Assembly: GCA_965242605.1 (NCBI GenBank)
Contig: CBDESS010000001.1
Span: forward strand, 310,001-374,000
Source: JAAXHF01 sp965242605
Lineage (GTDB): Bacteria; Desulfobacterota; Binatia; Bin18
DNA length: 64,000 nt
Reading direction: 5' to 3'
Shown here: positions 60,936 to 64,000 of the stretch, in pieces
Position numbering within the stretch: the first letter of the stretch is position 1
Layout of the letters: each line of letters opens with the position of its first letter
The notes under the pieces: generated by a model
Databases searched by the model: none
Seen by the model: the letters and a program-made list of their open reading frames with translations, nothing else
Told to the model about the DNA's origin: nothing
Translations under genes and position numbers: made by a program

Positions 60936-62577
60936 TCATTGCGATGATGCCTTCGACCTCTGACCTCTGGCCGGGGCCAGGGGCAGGGTCGGCTGCGCCA
61001 CGCCCCGGCCGGCTACCCCCGGGGTGTGAAAGCGTTGGCCCTCCAGAATCTCGGCGACGGTCAACATCTGCATGCGTGGATAGGCGACGCCCATGATCTC
61101 AAGGGCACCGGCTGTTGCCATGAACCGGCGGAAGTTGCGGAGTTGCACGGCCCCGGGCGGCTCCATCACGATCAGCCCGGCCAGGGAGGCCACGTCATCA
61201 TCGAGGACGCCCCGGAGGGCGCGGACATCCCGAATGGAGACATTCTTACCGCCTTTGACTTCAATCGCCATACTGTGCAAGTCGCTCTTGCCAGGCACGG
61301 TAAAATAGAGCCGCCCGTCTACCCCGCCGTCCGCGGTCCGCTTGGTGGTGACAAAGCCGTCCACCTGTTCCACGGCCCATTTCTGGAAGTGGCAGGTGTC
61401 GCGTTTCCATAAGTCCTGTGCGCCCTCCAGCGTCCGGGGCACGCCCTTGACAACAAAGTCCCGGCCTCTACCAGCCCGAGCCGGTCTTGCAGCCGGATTT
61501 GTGCCACGCGCTTTATGGCGTGAATGGCAATGTCAATGCCGATCCAGCGCCGGCCCAGGGTATGGGCGGCTTCCAGGGTGGTGGCACAGCCACAAAACGG
61601 GTCAAGGACGACATCGCCGGGGTTGGAACTGGCCGTGATGATGCGGTCAAGCAGGGCGAGCAGCTTCTGGGTCGCGTAGCCGAGGCGTTCACGGCCAAGG
61701 GCTGCTGGAATATCCGTCCATAAGTTTGTCGGGGTCTGCCCATCAGCAAGATAGGTCTTGCGATAGGGGCGTCCTGTGCCAGACCACACAAGAAGTCCGT
61801 CTTGGTCAAGGCGCTCCAGCTTTTCTTTGACCATTCTCCAGCCATACTGCGGGGTATAGCCCTGATAGGCATAGGCGAGATTCGGACGCTCCCCCATTGA
61901 GGCTGTCCGAATAATCTCATGCAGCCGGTATCGCCCTCGCTGATCCTGGTGCCGATAATTGCGCGTGACGTAGGCGTGATCGTGGGGAACCGTGATCGGG
62001 TTCCATGTCTGCTGACCCGTCTTTCCATAGTACAGGATGGTGTCCACCACCTGACCGAATCCCTTGGCGTCGCTATGGGCGCTCGTGCGCTTCCACACAA
62101 TGTCGCTCCGAAAGTTCCGATGTCCGAAAATGCCGTCAAGCATCACCTTGAGGTAGTGGCTGGCGGTCGGATCACAGTGGAGATAGAGGGAGCCGGTCGG
62201 CTTGAGGACGACCTTCATGGAGACCAGACGCTCAATCATGTAGGAGAGGTAGGCCAAGAGGCGCGGTTGCGTGTGCCGCAGGGCGTGCGTCCAGGCCTGC
62301 CAGAATGTCACGACATCATCGGCTATGCCGCATTCGTGCATCAGCACGGGCATGGCGCGCAGGGCACGCTCTCGTTCTTCGTCGAGGGTCCACAGGTCAC
62401 AGAAGGCTTCAATCTGGTCTGGCAGGGGGCGGCCGGTTTCGTCGGTGTATCGGTGTAAATGGCGTTGTACTCGCGGTTGGAGTTGAAGGGCGGGTCGAGG
62501 TAGATGAGGTCCACACTGCCCAACCGCAGATGATCGCGCATAATGGTCAGGCAGTCGCCGTAATACAGCCGGTTCAT
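60936..62577 (-). pseudogene. DNA methyltransferase fused to a PD-(D/E)xK nuclease, doubly frameshifted
   Basis: Three frames together encode one ~544-residue protein. Part one (MNRLYYGDC, DLIYLDPPFNSNREYN) has the catalytic motif; part two has MKVVLKPTGSLYLHCDPTAS and the AdoMet motif VVLDPFCGCATTLEAA; part three has TADGGVDGRLYF then MAIEVKGGKN, a D...ExK site of the Mrr-like restriction fold. The first break is an 8-bp tandem duplication TCGGTGTA (62442-62457, + strand). The second is a missing base near 61460-61462. Correcting both gives exactly 545 codons. Intact, it would be a single-chain restriction-modification enzyme related in its methylase half to 7198-8503. Confidence 0.85.
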
Positions 62578-62658
62578 GTCGCGCCTCCGTAGGAATGGCC
62601 TAAGAGGAAGGCGGGCGTCCCGCCCGCGCTCCCAGGTCCAGGAGGGCGGGCGGCGGGG

Positions 62659-64000
62659 CTATTTGAGCGGGCGGGTGGCAAAGCCTTTCCCGCTGTAGGA
62701 CAGCAGGACCCGCTTGCCGTTGACAACGGTTTCGAGCAGGGCTGCGTGGCCCCACAGCTTGTGCAGATATGACAAGCAGCGCTCGGCGTGCTCAAGTTGG
62801 AGGTCGCGGCTGTCGTGGTAGTGCTTGAGATAGAGCGTGCGGCCCTGGCTGTAGTCGGCGTCCTCAATTTTGAGAACCGGGACAGTGCCCGTGCCAACGC
62901 TTTTGAGCAGGGTCTCTTTGACCTCCCGCCAGCCGTCTGTGTCAGACACATGGGAGATGACCAGGTCGTCGCCGCGCGGCTCGTACTGAAACATGTCCAT
63001 CTCACGCATCAACTCTTCGGTCAAAAAGCGGCGCAGGAACGATATGTCGCGGTCTACTTCCCGGACCTCAAACATCGCTTCCAGGCCGGTTTTTTCCGGC
63101 CGGCCGTACTTGTCGAGCTCTTCGGGCGTGGGGTCGTCGTGGCGGCGTTTGATATCGTCCCACAGCTTGAGGCCGAGGTGATAGGGGTTGATGCCCTGCG
63201 GGTGGGGGCGGACGACCTGGTTGTGGCGGACCAGGAACTCGAGGTAGAGCTCCTGGGGTAGCTCCAGGCTGTTCATGATCTCGCGGTGCCAGAAGCTGGC
63301 CCAGCCCTCGTTCATGATCCTGGTTTCCATCTGGGGAATGAAATACTGGGCCTCTTCGTGGACGATAGTCAGCAGGTCCCTCTCCCATTCGCTGAGGGAC
63401 GGGTTGTGGTCACGGATGAACAGGAGGATGTCTTCTTCTGGTGAGAGCGGGACTTTGTGCAGATCGGGCTGGGTGTAGGGCTGGGGTTTATGAATGGCGT
63501 GGAACTGATCTTCTTTTGGCTGGGCGTCTTCAAGGGCGCGCCGGCGTTCCTCTTCGGGTGCCAGCTTTTTGATAGCCAGGTTGCGCCGACACTGCATGGA
63601 CAGGGCGTGGGCGGTGTCGAGAATCGCCTCAACCTTCTCTACCCCGATGGATGGGTCTTCGATATACGCCCGGACCCGCTCGGCGTGGATTTTGCAGCGG
63701 TTGATAGTGGAGGCCGACCCGGTCTGACGGAAGGTGAAGTTGTTTTTGAAGAAGTCGTTGTGGCCGTAGACATGGGCAACCGTCAGGAGCTGGAGACACA
63801 GGGAGTTGTCCCGCATCAAGTAGGCGATGGCCGGGCTGGAGTTGATGACCATCTCGTAGGGCAGGCCGGACACCCCGTAGTCATACATGGTCTTCAGCTT
63901 CTCGTAGCTTTTGCCAAATGACCAGTGCGGGTAGTGCGACGGCATTCCGTGATAGGCCATGTAGCCCAGCATCTGGAAATGGTCGCACACCTCGAACTCC
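62659..64000 (-). CDS. SpoVR-family protein (5' end beyond window)
   Basis: At least 447 residues of a SpoVR/YcgB-family protein are present, and the frame is still open at the window edge. Motifs: HYPHWSFGKSYEKLKTMYDY, VINSSPAIAYLMRDNSL, VAHVYGHNDFFKNN, and the His/Glu-rich QMETRIMNEGWASFWHREIM. SpoVR proteins are linked to sporulation in Bacillus and often sit with prkA and yeaH in proteobacteria; those partners would be outside the window. The molecular activity is not known. Confidence 0.93.
   Translation of the reverse strand, partial: EFEVCDHFQMLGYMAYHGMPSHYPHWSFGKSYEKLKTMYDYGVSGLPYEMVINSSPAIAYLMRDNSLCLQLLTVAHVYGHNDFFKNNFTFRQTGSASTINRCKIHAERVRAYIEDPSIGVEKVEAILDTAHALSMQCRRNLAIKKLAPEEERRRALEDAQPKEDQFHAIHKPQPYTQPDLHKVPLSPEEDILLFIRDHNPSLSEWERDLLTIVHEEAQYFIPQMETRIMNEGWASFWHREIMNSLELPQELYLEFLVRHNQVVRPHPQGINPYHLGLKLWDDIKRRHDDPTPEELDKYGRPEKTGLEAMFEVREVDRDISFLRRFLTEELMREMDMFQYEPRGDDLVISHVSDTDGWREVKETLLKSVGTGTVPVLKIEDADYSQGRTLYLKHYHDSRDLQLEHAERCLSYLHKLWGHAALLETVVNGKRVLLSYSGKGFATRPLK

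Noticed and set aside
62590..62655. G/C-rich hairpin between the SpoVR and methylase genes
   Set aside because: Stem-like (GGCGGG/CCCGCC) but without a T-tract or repeat relatives; not enough for a terminator or repeat call.

Overview
The window is GC-rich, densely packed, single-chromosome-style bacterial DNA. The gene content points to a Gram-negative organism: an Mpl murein-recycling ligase, lipoproteins with lipoboxes, a periplasmic Slt-type transglycosylase, PssA/Psd phospholipid synthesis and PII/GSI nitrogen control. The leuB-leuA-pssA-psd-ilvC-ilvN order and the two CaiB-type CoA transferases resemble deltaproteobacterial or Tectomicrobia-like genomes. That placement is an inference from gene order and was not tested. 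Nothing in the window looks like plasmid or phage backbone. Layout: (1) 1-3255 is the end of a type III restriction-modification locus (partial mod, then res). (2) 3270-7028 holds a palindromic repeat, a secreted penicillin-acylase-family hydrolase and a CaiB CoA transferase. (3) 7198-13565 is a defence-like island: a frameshifted methyltransferase-HNH fusion, a Vsr nickase overlapping a cytosine-5 methyltransferase, and, running convergently into that methyltransferase, a receiver-like protein translationally coupled to a protein with two GHKL ATPase modules. (4) 13694-25520 is mixed: hemQ, thiO, a CDGSH protein, a Rieske protein, tRNA-Pro, plsY, a glnB-glnA pair behind a sigma-54-type promoter, a decayed hicBA toxin-antitoxin remnant, an SDR, a small phosphatase and a Nudix hydrolase, with several small unknown genes. 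(5) 25573-39854 is a long minus-strand biosynthetic run: leuB, leuA with a leader-peptide attenuator, pssA, psd, ilvC, ilvN, an EF-G-like GTPase, coaX, birA, nadC and valS, preceded by tRNA-Leu. (6) 40282-53614 holds a second CaiB protein, truA, a cupin, a broken isochorismatase, two tandem cyclophilins, envelope proteins, slt, an SDR, a CDF transporter, mpl and a serine hydrolase. (7) 53615-64000 holds ldcA, thrS, a lipoprotein, htpG, ispF, a doubly frameshifted methyltransferase-nuclease fusion and a SpoVR-family gene cut by the window edge. Two patterns stand out. First, a family of 47-49 nt perfect or near-perfect palindromes is scattered through the window; copies sit inside open reading frames without breaking them, and one serine hydrolase gene carries two different ones. 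This resembles Rickettsia palindromic elements in behaviour but not, as far as I can tell, in sequence. Second, every reading-frame break I found lies in an accessory gene (two methyltransferase fusions, hicA, an isochorismatase and a small secreted protein with an 11-G tract). All the housekeeping genes read through cleanly. This suggests real decay or switching rather than uniformly poor sequence. The Vsr / C5-methylase / dual-GHKL / receiver cluster is the best candidate for a little-described system.
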